From positions 1-31,321 of the IMG/VR virus record IMGVR_UViG_3300023110_000123: a DNA stretch of 31,321 bases; one strand, written 5' to 3'. The notes under the pieces are model-generated. The model was not told where the DNA came from. It did no database searches and saw only the letters and a list, made by a program, of their open reading frames with translations. Positions 19,501 to 27,742 of this stretch are shown here, in pieces (position 1 is the first letter of the stretch; the number at the start of each line of letters is the position of its first letter). This DNA comes from a virus. The position numbers were made by a program, and so were the translations under genes.

Positions 19501-20531
19501 ACTTGTAAATCTCCTGTGATTGTTAAGTTACCAGAAATTGCAGTATCACCTGTATTTCCATCAACAGTAAATTCTGTTAAATTAAGTCCAAGTGCTAGAT
19601 TTCCATTTGAATTAAGTTGCATAACATGTATGCCAGCAGCATAAAAATCTATTTCGTCGTTGTCTGCACCTGCACTTGTTTCAGCAATAATATATGTATC
19701 ACCGTCAACATCTTTAACACCACCAAGTGACCCCCAGTTAGTTCCATCATAACCTTCAAATGTTGCATCTGTTGTGTTATAACGGATCATACCTTGTTCT
19801 AGTGGTGTTGGTCTTTCTAATGTTGTGCCAGCTGGAATAGTAAGTGCACCTGTACCAGTAATACTAACATTGTCTGCTAATACTGAAAGTTTACCAGTGC
19901 CGTCAGGATCTAAAATAATATCGCCATTGGTGTTTGTAACACCAATAGTATTACCATTAAATGTAAAATTAGCAATTGTTGCACTAGAAAGATTAGACCC
20001 TTTATTGCCAGTGTAACGTGCACCAACTACATATATAACTTTACCTGCTATACCAGATGGTAAGTTATCTCCAATAAAGTTAAGAACACCGCTTTGATAA
20101 TCAAAATACCATTCATCGTTATTACCGCTACCTGCTGCGAATAACTGTGTTCCTGTTGATTGTGGGGTTGCAGCACCACTATTATCTAAATAAACTTTAA
20201 TCTGATATGTACTTCCAAATTCAGTAGGTATCCAGTCTATAGAGTTTGTTTTCCATGTTCTGTTAGGACTAGCTGTCAAGTCAGGTGTACACTGAACAGT
20301 TGCTTGACCATTGCCACTGTCATCATATATTTCTACAGTAGTTGTTGACGCTGTTGGTTTTGTTGATGGAATTTGAGATGCATCTTGCCAAATGTTATCA
20401 CCACGTATTAATAGTGGACTAGCAATACTTTCGTTAGTTGCAGCCTTAATGCTATTAATATCTGTTTTTGCTATACCGTAACCTAACTTTTTCCAAAGCC
20501 AGTCTACTTTTTGTGATTCATTTATAGCCAT
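16527..20531 (-). CDS. Large modular tail-fibre-like protein
   Basis: This 1334-residue protein begins with a distinct N-terminal domain (about residues 1-160, MAINESQKVDWLWKKLGYG onward), perhaps a virion attachment domain. It continues with one copy of the TFEGYDGTNWGSLGGVKDVD module (near 255-270), two copies of a module of about 85 residues with VTIDDPIFTLGGD and DNKDRGIEF, and two copies of a PDVTDxYDLG...WRDxxxTE module. Repeated short segments of the type LASANVEDLTDNRIVI appear four or more times. Near the end runs of INGDLTV-like beta repeats suggest a shaft. It is probably a tail fibre or side-tail protein. The ribosome site is AGGGTGAGAG; the gene begins nine bases after the preceding stop, so they share a transcript. 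Confidence 0.87.
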   Translation of the reverse strand: MAINESQKVDWLWKKLGYGIAKTDINSIKAATNESIASPLLIRGDNIWQDASQIPSTKPTASTTTVEIYDDSGNGQATVQCTPDLTASPNRTWKTNSIDWIPTEFGSTYQIKVYLDNSGAATPQSTGTQLFAAGSGNNDEWYFDYQSGVLNFIGDNLPSGIAGKVIYVVGARYTGNKGSNLSSATIANFTFNGNTIGVTNTNGDIILDPDGTGKLSVLADNVSITGTGALTIPAGTTLERPTPLEQGMIRYNTTDATFEGYDGTNWGSLGGVKDVDGDTYIIAETSAGADNDEIDFYAAGIHVMQLNSNGNLALGLNLTEFTVDGNTGDTAISGNLTITGDLQVDGITTTVNSTVVTIDDPIFTLGGDAAPTTDDNKDRGIEFQWYDTPTSSAKVGFFGFDDSTGKFTFIPDATNTNEVFSGTVGDVDFGAASLTSLTVSGATSLLGDVTIGDADTDTITINGDIRSDVLPDVTDSYDLGATGKAWRDIYLTEALTFEGATTENEIVFPTNLADGLSITDGTNDFIVFNSTTGANLITITPNTAITGTLDVTGESTLASATISDVTATHIMFAGTAGSVDGDANLVWDGTQLAVGVTNFTVQHATGNVYTAGTLETDGQATLASANVEDLTDDRIVIAGNLGELEDDANFRFDGTNFHIGPSGSETFDVTVANGNTAIAGTLDVDGQATLASANVEDLTDNRIVIVGTAGELEDDVNLTFDGTEFNIGAGNFTVQQASGNTYTAGDLQVAGNLQVDGTTTTVNSTVVTIDDPIFTLGGDQTPAGDDNKDRGIEFKWHDGVSAKLGFFGYDDSAEVFTFIPDATNASEVFSGTAGNVAFGDGTFTGATAGNIQIGITGDNEIDTSSGNLTIDSADGTVTIDDDAEVTGTLTVTGVSSLDGGIEVDANFTVDGATGAVYTVSTLETDGQATLASANVEDLTDNQIVVAGALGELEGDSNLRYDGTDFMIGAAGTETFKVNVLTGNTDITGNLTLGGNITIGDSDTDNISLGGELTSHIIPDVTDTYDLGSATKGWRDLFITEDIQFLGATGENRILIPANTADALSISDGTNDLIVLDSTTGVLTTTITALAMANVASTTTIDRILDEDNMASDSDVALATQQSIKAYVDSSVGNVDLNFNGDGPTSGTVNLGTQTFTLSGTANEIETSAANQTLTIGLPDDVTITNDLTVSNDLGVTAAATIGTTLQVGTDATILNDLGVGNTAQITNDLTVGNDATVSRDLSVTRNVTITGDLTVSGTTTYINTTTLNVGDNIITLNADITNVTSPTEDSGIEVLRGSEPTKSFIWDETNDKWTAGSDTIEAGLFEGDIDGGTY

Positions 20532-20540
20532 CTCTCACCC

Positions 20541-23500
20541 TTATGTTATACTCAATCCTGTTATACTTTGGTTTGTGTTTAATGCAATACGCACTAGTGC
20601 TACATTTCCTGTAGCATTTGTTAAGTTTTCGGTACCTAGCGTCATAGTGAACCCACCACTTAATGCTGTATTATTTGCAATAATATCTCCACCTGTTACT
20701 GCACATCCGTTGCTTCCGTTACCGCCATTGCCAGTATCTGCACCTGGTACACCAGAGCCAGCATACTGTATACCGCAGTCTAGCCAACCGTTAATTGTAC
20801 TTGCACTGTCTATTGCTGTACCTGGTGCTGCAATCCAAACACCACTAACGCCTGTTGTACTTGTAATATTAATCGTAAAGTTAGCAACAACTGTTCTGCG
20901 GAATGCAAATGTAAAATATTGCACTCCAGTATCGCCGCTTCTGTCTGGACCGGCTGGTAAAAATGTACTGTAGTTTTCTACATTATGTTCTAACACACCT
21001 AATCGTATTGTTGCTTCTTTTGTTCCTGTTACTCCAGGGTCTGCTGCTTCTGTATATAAATTGTTTGTATAAAAATTTGTTGCACCTGGTATTACAGGGT
21101 TATCTGTAGTTGCTGCACTAAAGTCAAATATACGAACACCATTATCTGTATATGTTGAACCTAAGCTGTTATTAACATCGATTGCAATTTCATTAATACC
21201 GCTTTGGTTAGCAGTATGTACTGCAACTGATTCTGATAATATTTGATAGCCACCAGAACCATTAACATTAGTTGCACGGTGTTGTAAATTTTCAATTGTT
21301 CTAACACTGCTACTGGTAATGTTAACTGTTACATCTCCAATTGCATAAGGTGTTCCATTTCCTGTGTCTGCATTTGGAATTCCACCTGTTAAGAAGGTAA
21401 CAGTTCCGTCAATATCTGAGTAAGAATAATTTTGTGTACTAATTGCACTAGACCCAGTACCTTCTAAATTTGTACCACTAGAAACTTCAAATACATTGGT
21501 TGTATTTCTATATGTTTGTCCGATAAAGTCTTCAATTGTAACTCCGCTTAGTGTCAATGAACTACCAGTGTCGTAATAAGGAACACCACTGATGTATTTG
21601 TAGTTTCCTACATTTTCTGTTAGTGTTCCGCCGGCTGTTGTTGGTGTACTTGTTAAGTTATCTACAACAAATTCTACAGTATTTGTATTTCCTGTTGTAC
21701 TATGACTTAACTGATAATCGTTTGTACCTGCTGTGAAACTTGCACCACTTTTACTAACTTGTGCTTTAAATCCTGTATATAATCCTGGATGATAGATACT
21801 ACTATTAAATGTTGTACTACTGCCTCCTGAATTTAATAAGTTATAATCTTCTTCATCTGTAACAACAAGACTTGTATATGTGCCTGTTTGATTTGTATTA
21901 CTAAATGTCACATTACCGTCGTCTACACCATTAACTAGTGCAGTAAGTGTACCAGCATCTGCATCGTATGCATATGTTGAAATAACACTAGATGATATAG
22001 TGCCACTATTAACAACACGTGTTACAGAAGAGCCTGCTGTTGTAGAACTGGTATTGTTGTTTGTAAATCCAGATGTTAACAATGGATCTGTTCCTGTACT
22101 ACTAGGTCCACTAATAGTTTTTGTGCTTAACCCATCTGGTACAGCAATATTTGGATCGTATACTTTTAATGGCAGCGTTACTAATGATGGTATTGTTGAC
22201 GGGTCTGCTGTACTATGAGAAGTCAATGTTAGTAATAAATTGTCTCTACTGGTTCCAGAACTTGTTCCTGGTCCCCATGTATGTTGTAATCTTGTACCAT
22301 TAACTCCACCAGGATCATTGTCGCTAGCAATATTGTCTACTGCAGTGCCGTCTCCCCAATCCATTGTATATGTAACACTGGCTCCACCAGTATTACTGGT
22401 ATTGTTTTGCATATATAAACTGTCGCCTTCAATCACATATAAATCGTTTCCTGTTAAATCAGTACCGCCAGTTACTACACGATAGAGTTCAAATGCGGCA
22501 ACTGCATTTGCTGTAAAGATCACAATGTAATCTTCACGTGTAGAACTTGCTTCGCTACCGGCACTGCCACTAATAGCATTGTCATTGTAAGCTCTGACTG
22601 TTACAGTAAATGGACTGTTTACGTTTGAATTATATGTATAACTAGGCGTACTATCGGTTGTACCAATAGTAGTACCACCATCTCCCCATGTAATATCGTA
22701 TTTGTTTGCATTACCATCTACATTTAAAGTAAGTGTAATAGTTGACCCAGCACCTGCCGAAGTTGGCGTACCAGTAAATGTTATTGCACGTACAAATGTA
22801 TTGTTGCGTACATTTTCTAAAGACTCGTTTAATTCGTCTAGTACATCAACAACTTTATCAGTATCAACAAATCCCAAGTAGGCACCATCTTGCCATGTGC
22901 CGTCTGTTGGTGTACCTGCTGTAGCTGATAAACTATTTTCAACCCAGTCTTTTGTTACTAAATCTTGTGCATTTGTTGGTATATATGTTGCTTCTGCTGT
23001 GATTTGACCTGTACTATCAATAGTCATTCTATTAACACCGCCAGTATAAAAATCTAACTCGTCATTATCTGCACCAGGACTGTCTTCTGCACTAATATAA
23101 GTATCTTGGTCAACATCTTTAACACCGCCTAGCGATCCCCATGCTGTACCATCATAACCTTCAAAAGTTGTATCATCGCTATTATAACGAATCATACCTT
23201 GTGCTGGTGCGCCAGGACGTTCTGCAACTGTGCCGACTGGTAGCACAAGAGATCCTGTTACATCAACTGTAATTGTTTCTGTATTACTGTCTAGTGTTTG
23301 AACATATGCTGTACTCCAATTTTGTAGTGTACTTCCTAAATCATATGTCGCATCTGTATTTGGAATAACGTTACTATTAACATCAGCGTTAAACACGACA
23401 TTATCTGTGTCATCATCACCAACATTGATTGTACCGCTAGTACCTGCTTTTAATGTTGCTATGCCGTCAACTGTTAGTGTACCATTAACTTGTAAGTTAC

Positions 23501-23891
23501 CACCAACAGTTGTATCTCCTGTCGCTCCATCAATTGTGAATTCAGCAAGGGTATCACCCATTGCAATAATACCAGTAGCACCAATTTGCATACGCTGTGT
23601 ACCATCAGTATAAAAATCTATTTCATTATTGTTGACACCTGGAGAAGTTTCTGCTATAACATATGTGTTACCATCAACATCACGAACACCGCCGAGTGAA
23701 CTCCATCCGGCGCCATTGTAGCCTTCAAAGGTTTGTTGTTGACTGTTGAAACGAATTTGACCTGTGTTTAATACAGCTGGTCTTTGTGCTGTGTTTCCAA
23801 CTGGAATTGTAAAAGCACCAGTGGTGTTTAATGTTAATGTTCCACTACTTGTGCTAATTCTATCTCGTTGATGATCAAAATTAATAGCCAT
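20541..23891 (-). CDS. Large fibre-like virion protein with PKD-like domains
   Basis: This 1116-residue protein has two copies of a module of about 90 residues (residues about 35-120 and 225-305) with the core TFEGYxGxxWxSLGGVxDVD followed by an AE-SPG-(A/V)-(D/N)-NDE-like segment. Between them lies the module NVIPNTDATYDLGSTLQNW. Residues about 375-445 (KYDITWGDGG, then FTVTVRAYN) and about 505-550 (YTMDWGDGTA) look like PKD beta-sandwiches. The rest is Ser/Thr/Asn-rich beta sequence, and the last 150 residues (FTFAFRRTVVANFTINITS, GWLDCGIQYAG) look like a folded C-terminal domain. It is probably a tail fibre or adhesin; no enzyme motif is visible. The start has only a modest ribosome site (GTGAGAG). 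Confidence 0.85.
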   Translation of the reverse strand: MAINFDHQRDRISTSSGTLTLNTTGAFTIPVGNTAQRPAVLNTGQIRFNSQQQTFEGYNGAGWSSLGGVRDVDGNTYVIAETSPGVNNNEIDFYTDGTQRMQIGATGIIAMGDTLAEFTIDGATGDTTVGGNLQVNGTLTVDGIATLKAGTSGTINVGDDDTDNVVFNADVNSNVIPNTDATYDLGSTLQNWSTAYVQTLDSNTETITVDVTGSLVLPVGTVAERPGAPAQGMIRYNSDDTTFEGYDGTAWGSLGGVKDVDQDTYISAEDSPGADNDELDFYTGGVNRMTIDSTGQITAEATYIPTNAQDLVTKDWVENSLSATAGTPTDGTWQDGAYLGFVDTDKVVDVLDELNESLENVRNNTFVRAITFTGTPTSAGAGSTITLTLNVDGNANKYDITWGDGGTTIGTTDSTPSYTYNSNVNSPFTVTVRAYNDNAISGSAGSEASSTREDYIVIFTANAVAAFELYRVVTGGTDLTGNDLYVIEGDSLYMQNNTSNTGGASVTYTMDWGDGTAVDNIASDNDPGGVNGTRLQHTWGPGTSSGTSRDNLLLTLTSHSTADPSTIPSLVTLPLKVYDPNIAVPDGLSTKTISGPSSTGTDPLLTSGFTNNNTSSTTAGSSVTRVVNSGTISSSVISTYAYDADAGTLTALVNGVDDGNVTFSNTNQTGTYTSLVVTDEEDYNLLNSGGSSTTFNSSIYHPGLYTGFKAQVSKSGASFTAGTNDYQLSHSTTGNTNTVEFVVDNLTSTPTTAGGTLTENVGNYKYISGVPYYDTGSSLTLSGVTIEDFIGQTYRNTTNVFEVSSGTNLEGTGSSAISTQNYSYSDIDGTVTFLTGGIPNADTGNGTPYAIGDVTVNITSSSVRTIENLQHRATNVNGSGGYQILSESVAVHTANQSGINEIAIDVNNSLGSTYTDNGVRIFDFSAATTDNPVIPGATNFYTNNLYTEAADPGVTGTKEATIRLGVLEHNVENYSTFLPAGPDRSGDTGVQYFTFAFRRTVVANFTINITSTTGVSGVWIAAPGTAIDSASTINGWLDCGIQYAGSGVPGADTGNGGNGSNGCAVTGGDIIANNTALSGGFTMTLGTENLTNATGNVALVRIALNTNQSITGLSIT

Positions 23892-23916
23892 ATATTACTC
23901 TCACAATACTTTTAAG

Positions 23917-23924
23917 TATTTATG
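23917..23924 (-). promoter_or_regulatory. T4-type late promoter CATAAATA
   Basis: The minus strand carries CATAAATA, 25 bases before the start at 23891. The TAA within it is the heme oxygenase stop codon. It starts the unit of the two large fibre genes. Confidence 0.75.
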
Positions 23925-24471
23925 CAGTAACACTGATTGATAATTTCTCTAAATCTTGGAATTGACGTATAGCAAATTGAAAACATATACCAGCTTCGGT
24001 TGCCATTTCGTCTGTTGTTCTTGATCGAATTTCATTTTTAAGTAGCTCTACATCACCATCAAAAACATACATACGCCCATTACCAGGAACACGGTTTTTA
24101 ATAATTTGACCACCACTCAAATCTCCCATATGATGCACATATATATGCGCAAATATATCATCTTTATTTGTTAATGAATTTATATGATCAATATAATCCA
24201 ATGTACTCCCAAATGTCATTGGCTCAAACTTGTTTTTCCAAAGCTCTTTAAAGTCAGCATTAATGTGCTTTACTCTCAATGCACTTTCTATACCATCAAA
24301 CAGATTGTTTTCCATGGCTACACGTTCAAGTTCAGTGTACTTTAAACTTTGATTCCATAAAAAAGTTGCATATAGTGCATCACTAATATTACCACCAAGA
24401 AGTGTTTTTACAAAGCCACATCTCTCTGCAGCCTTGTGGTGCTCCATAGTTAATTCTTTTATGTTGCTCAT
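23920..24471 (-). CDS. ho1: Heme oxygenase
   Basis: This 183-residue protein matches the heme oxygenase family: the proximal heme-ligand His in MEHHKAAERCGFV (His12 by the H-x-x-A-E pattern) and the distal helix HIYVHHMGDLSGGQI with the diagnostic GDLSGGQ. The family opens heme with O2 and reductant (ferredoxin in cyanobacteria) to biliverdin, CO and iron. It is shorter than typical cyanobacterial HO1 (about 240 residues) but retains the C-terminal helical part (EMATEAGICFQFAIRQF). The ATG lies three bases after the protease stop with only a weak ribosome site, so translation probably depends on coupling. Phage copies are known from marine cyanophages as auxiliary metabolic genes. The position inside a virion gene block is odd. 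Confidence 0.93.
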   Translation of the reverse strand: MSNIKELTMEHHKAAERCGFVKTLLGGNISDALYATFLWNQSLKYTELERVAMENNLFDGIESALRVKHINADFKELWKNKFEPMTFGSTLDYIDHINSLTNKDDIFAHIYVHHMGDLSGGQIIKNRVPGNGRMYVFDGDVELLKNEIRSRTTDEMATEAGICFQFAIRQFQDLEKLSISVTA

Positions 24472-24474
24472 TAA

Positions 24475-27162
24475 TTAAACACGTTTTCTTCTGCGTATTC
24501 TTCTGCGTGGGTATGCTACACCTGACCTCGGACGACCTCTATGCTGTTTTGGCCATCTAGGTCTATTTTCATTTGTAGAGCTTGGCATCCATAATATTAA
24601 GTTTGCAGAACCTTCTAAACTATTAGCAAAGTCAAATGTTCCTGGAGGATCATCATATATTTGATCCGGTTTGCTGATAACTCGTAACATTTCTCTAGCT
24701 TGTCTTTGTGTCATGTCTGGATATTCTTCAAGCATACATGCAAGTATACCACAAACCTGTGGGCCACTCATACTAGTACCACTTACTTTAGCATAGTAGT
24801 TACCGCCGCCTCGATCTGCTTTAGATCTACTTGATAAAGATGGCATCGAACTTTGAATATAATGTCCTGCTGCATATATGTCAACATTTTCTCCAAAATT
24901 ACTAAAATAAACTCTTTGCTCTTTATCATTCAAATGTGTATTATCTAATGCGCCAACACAAATAACAGCACTGTCTGTACCATTACCTGCACCCGCAGGT
25001 GATTGTGGTCTATGATAGTAAGAATTACTTCCGCCAGTTGTTGTTATATAGTTATTATAATATGGGTGATCTGAGCTATACATTGGCACACGACCGTTGC
25101 CTGCACTAGCTACTACAATAACGCCGTCTGCTATTGCATCAACAATATCTGCATCAGTAGAAAGGTTAGTAGCAGTGTGTCTACCACCAGTGTTATAACC
25201 AAAACTTTGTAATTCAGCATTTGTAAATGTAGTTCCTCCGCCTGAAATAGTTTTGGCTCCATTTTGTTCCCAATTTATTTCATATTCATTAGGTGAATTT
25301 TCGAAAAATGTTAATTCCCAACGCATATTTGGCGATTCAGGAGTATTAATATAATAACGATCATGACCTTCCCATACAACCCTATATTCTCTATTAGGAG
25401 TAATTCCTGAAACTCCGTGCCAGATACTATAACCTCGTCTATCTCTGGCGCCTATCATAATTTTAGGTAACAGCGGGTTGGATGCAGACACGTTATATGT
25501 ACTAGAACCACTACCAAATGTAACATAGCTGTTAGTTCCAACATGTATTGTATTGTATGTAACACCTAAATACTGAATGTCAAATGGTAAATTTAATGTC
25601 CAATATCCGTCATCATTATTACCTGATGTTGGTGAACTGTCTGCGGTTAATCCTGTTATGTTAATTGCTGTGTGAGGAAGAGTTATTACTGAACCAGATG
25701 CGTTAGGATCTGCTGCTGGATTATCTTCTGTAAATTCTTCAAACTCATCGTTTCCTAAATCTGCATTAAAATCGCTAAAGAACTGTCCTCGCTCACCTGT
25801 TGTAACAGTCCATGCAACATCAAATGTAAATTCATCACCGTCTGCAGGATATGTTTCTACAATATATCTAATTGTAACGTTACCTGTTGGACCAAAGAAA
25901 CTAAATCCAAAACCACCAGTTAGTTCAAAATCAATCTCTGGACCTCTAACTGTTGTAGCAATACTTGCACCGTTGTTAACAATACGTCTAATAATCATAT
26001 AACTATCTTCACTGTTACAACTTGCAACAATTCTACTATTCTGTCTAACATCACATGGTGTTAGTACTGTAATCTCATAGTTGTCTGCTGGATCAGTTTG
26101 CGTAAAGCTAAATGTTTGGTTTACAATTTTATCCCATTCGTCTGGCCATGCTACCATTCTATCAGTAACACTGGTTGCAGTACCTGTAGTTGTAAATCTA
26201 TTTTTACTATTTTCTGGATCACCTACTCTAGCTACAACTTGGCTTGTAGTGCTGTATGCACCGTAAAATCCATTATACTCAGTATCTTGAGTACCACCAG
26301 GTGTATGTGTTGTACCATCAAATGTAATAGATGCAATGCTAGATGCTGAAGTAGCACTACGACTATAACCCCAACTGTTGTTTACGATAGTTGGATTTTT
26401 ATATCCAGTATCAGGATTAATCGGCTTATTATTATGAAATTCTCTTATGTAGTCAAATGCTAGAGAAGGAGAAATACTGTTGTTTGCATCATTGCCGCTA
26501 AAATTTAATGCAAAGAAATAAATGTTTGCATCCTTTGCCCAACCTTCTTCACGTCCTGCAACTGTTCCTGCACAGTGAATATTATGAAAGTTACTACTGT
26601 CACCACGCTGGGCATATGTTCTTCCAACGTGTGAACTATCACCAACTGCAGAGGCATGTTGCCACCAGTTGTAATCTACAACTCTGCTAACACCATTACC
26701 ATCTAAAAATTCTCTATGATTTGGTTCCCATGCTTGGTCATCTAAGATTACAACGTCAACATTTCTTCCTGTGTATTGATAGTTAATTGTACCATTGATA
26801 GTATCAGATGCGCTATCAAAATTGTTATTGTTTTCCCCAGCAATGTGTCTCCATAATCCCCATTGGTTATGGTTTGCATTTAAACTTGAACTTCTTGAAA
26901 ACTGTCCTGTTTGTGTAAACATTCTTTCCGGTGGACTATCATCTACTATTTCTACAAATTGTACTCTTGCATCGTTTACAACTTCTAAGGCTTCTTGTGG
27001 TGTTAACATATAATGTGTAACTCGACTTTTAGGTTTTCTCAATTCAACATCTACTGCTCTGTCTGGAATAGTAACAGAGCCGCCGTCTGTTTCCATATCG
27101 TTATAAAAGTCGTCTAAGTCTTCGTAGTTGTGTAATACAACAGCATATTTGTGTAAGTTCAT
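24475..27162 (-). CDS. Subtilisin-like (S8) serine protease with large insertion, probable virion protein
   Basis: This 895-residue protein has the complete subtilase signature: Asp in VDVVILDDQAWEP near residue 141, His in HNIHCAGTVAG near 196, the oxyanion Asn in GVIVVASAGNG near 690, and the nucleophile Ser in KVSGTSMSGPQV near 798. Residues 1-75 could be an I9-like propeptide. In subtilisin the strand matching TIVNNSWGYS (about 260) and the oxyanion Asn are some 30 residues apart; here about 400 residues of beta-rich sequence intervene (DGYWTLNLPFDIQYLG, RVVWEGHDRYY), probably one or more inserted beta-sandwich domains. The C-terminus is strongly basic (PRRRIRRRKRV). No signal peptide is visible. 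Position among fibre genes suggests a virion-borne or assembly protease; targets are unknown. Confidence 0.9.
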   Translation of the reverse strand: MNLHKYAVVLHNYEDLDDFYNDMETDGGSVTIPDRAVDVELRKPKSRVTHYMLTPQEALEVVNDARVQFVEIVDDSPPERMFTQTGQFSRSSSLNANHNQWGLWRHIAGENNNNFDSASDTINGTINYQYTGRNVDVVILDDQAWEPNHREFLDGNGVSRVVDYNWWQHASAVGDSSHVGRTYAQRGDSSNFHNIHCAGTVAGREEGWAKDANIYFFALNFSGNDANNSISPSLAFDYIREFHNNKPINPDTGYKNPTIVNNSWGYSRSATSASSIASITFDGTTHTPGGTQDTEYNGFYGAYSTTSQVVARVGDPENSKNRFTTTGTATSVTDRMVAWPDEWDKIVNQTFSFTQTDPADNYEITVLTPCDVRQNSRIVASCNSEDSYMIIRRIVNNGASIATTVRGPEIDFELTGGFGFSFFGPTGNVTIRYIVETYPADGDEFTFDVAWTVTTGERGQFFSDFNADLGNDEFEEFTEDNPAADPNASGSVITLPHTAINITGLTADSSPTSGNNDDGYWTLNLPFDIQYLGVTYNTIHVGTNSYVTFGSGSSTYNVSASNPLLPKIMIGARDRRGYSIWHGVSGITPNREYRVVWEGHDRYYINTPESPNMRWELTFFENSPNEYEINWEQNGAKTISGGGTTFTNAELQSFGYNTGGRHTATNLSTDADIVDAIADGVIVVASAGNGRVPMYSSDHPYYNNYITTTGGSNSYYHRPQSPAGAGNGTDSAVICVGALDNTHLNDKEQRVYFSNFGENVDIYAAGHYIQSSMPSLSSRSKADRGGGNYYAKVSGTSMSGPQVCGILACMLEEYPDMTQRQAREMLRVISKPDQIYDDPPGTFDFANSLEGSANLILWMPSSTNENRPRWPKQHRGRPRSGVAYPRRRIRRRKRV

Positions 27163-27163
27163 T

Positions 27164-27709
27164 TTATGTTTCCAATGGTAAAATTAATAGTGTTGTTGTT
27201 ATTGTATTTGTGCTGCCTGATTTGTTAGTTACTGCCAAATAAATTGTATCTGTTACAGGATTTTCATCGTTCCAGCCAACACTTGACGGTGTAAATTTAA
27301 CAGTAGTTGCACCAGTTGTAATAATTTCAGCGTGTACGCCAGCATCTGGATCTGGGTCAACACCTTCAGAACGTCCGCTGTCGTTTGTTCTTGCTGCAGC
27401 ACTGCTATAAACTCTAACCCATGCTGCTTGGTCTACTTCAATTGATAACACACTGTATGCTTTTGCTGCACTTGTGATATCAACATCGTCCGATGCTGCA
27501 TTTGCAATACTAGCAGTTGTACCGCTTACAGTTGTACGTGGGGCTGTGCCTCCACCACCACCGCCAGAACCTGTAACTTCGTTACCGCCCGCAGTGGCGC
27601 CATCTCCTACATACACTTTCTTAGTGTCTGTTGTGTAGATTAATTCGCCTTCAGCAGGAGTAATTCCTGATCTGTCTGCGTCTACACCTCTTCTTAATAA
27701 TAAAGCCAT
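27164..27709 (-). CDS. Virion protein with tropism-determinant-like N-terminus
   Basis: I start this 181-residue protein at MALLLRRGVDADRSG because a ribosome site (TTTGGAGA) precedes that ATG; the longer open frame to 27757 would overlap the preceding gene and its late promoter. Residues 1-40 (LLRRGVDADRS, ITPAEGELIYTTDTKKVYVG, DGATAGG) match the pattern of the Mtd N-terminal domain found at the base of many phage tail fibres. A run of six Gly near residue 50 links to a beta-rich C-terminal domain ending TITTTLLILPLET. It probably attaches to or forms part of a fibre. There is no C-type lectin variable domain, so it is not a tropism determinant in the diversity-generating sense. The protease gene starts one base after its stop. 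Confidence 0.8.
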   Translation of the reverse strand: MALLLRRGVDADRSGITPAEGELIYTTDTKKVYVGDGATAGGNEVTGSGGGGGGTAPRTTVSGTTASIANAASDDVDITSAAKAYSVLSIEVDQAAWVRVYSSAAARTNDSGRSEGVDPDPDAGVHAEIITTGATTVKFTPSSVGWNDENPVTDTIYLAVTNKSGSTNTITTTLLILPLET

Positions 27710-27734
27710 TTTTTTCTCCAAAGAGTTATTAATA

Positions 27735-27742
27735 TATTTATA
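27735..27742 (-). promoter_or_regulatory. T4-type late promoter TATAAATA (exact consensus)
   Basis: The minus strand carries the exact T4 late octamer, 25 bases before the ATG at 27709. The TAA of the octamer is at the same time the stop codon of the preceding gene. Confidence 0.82.

Noticed and set aside
18823-19644. 273-codon open frame on the plus strand
   Set aside because: Antisense shadow of the 1334-residue fibre gene with no start signals of its own.
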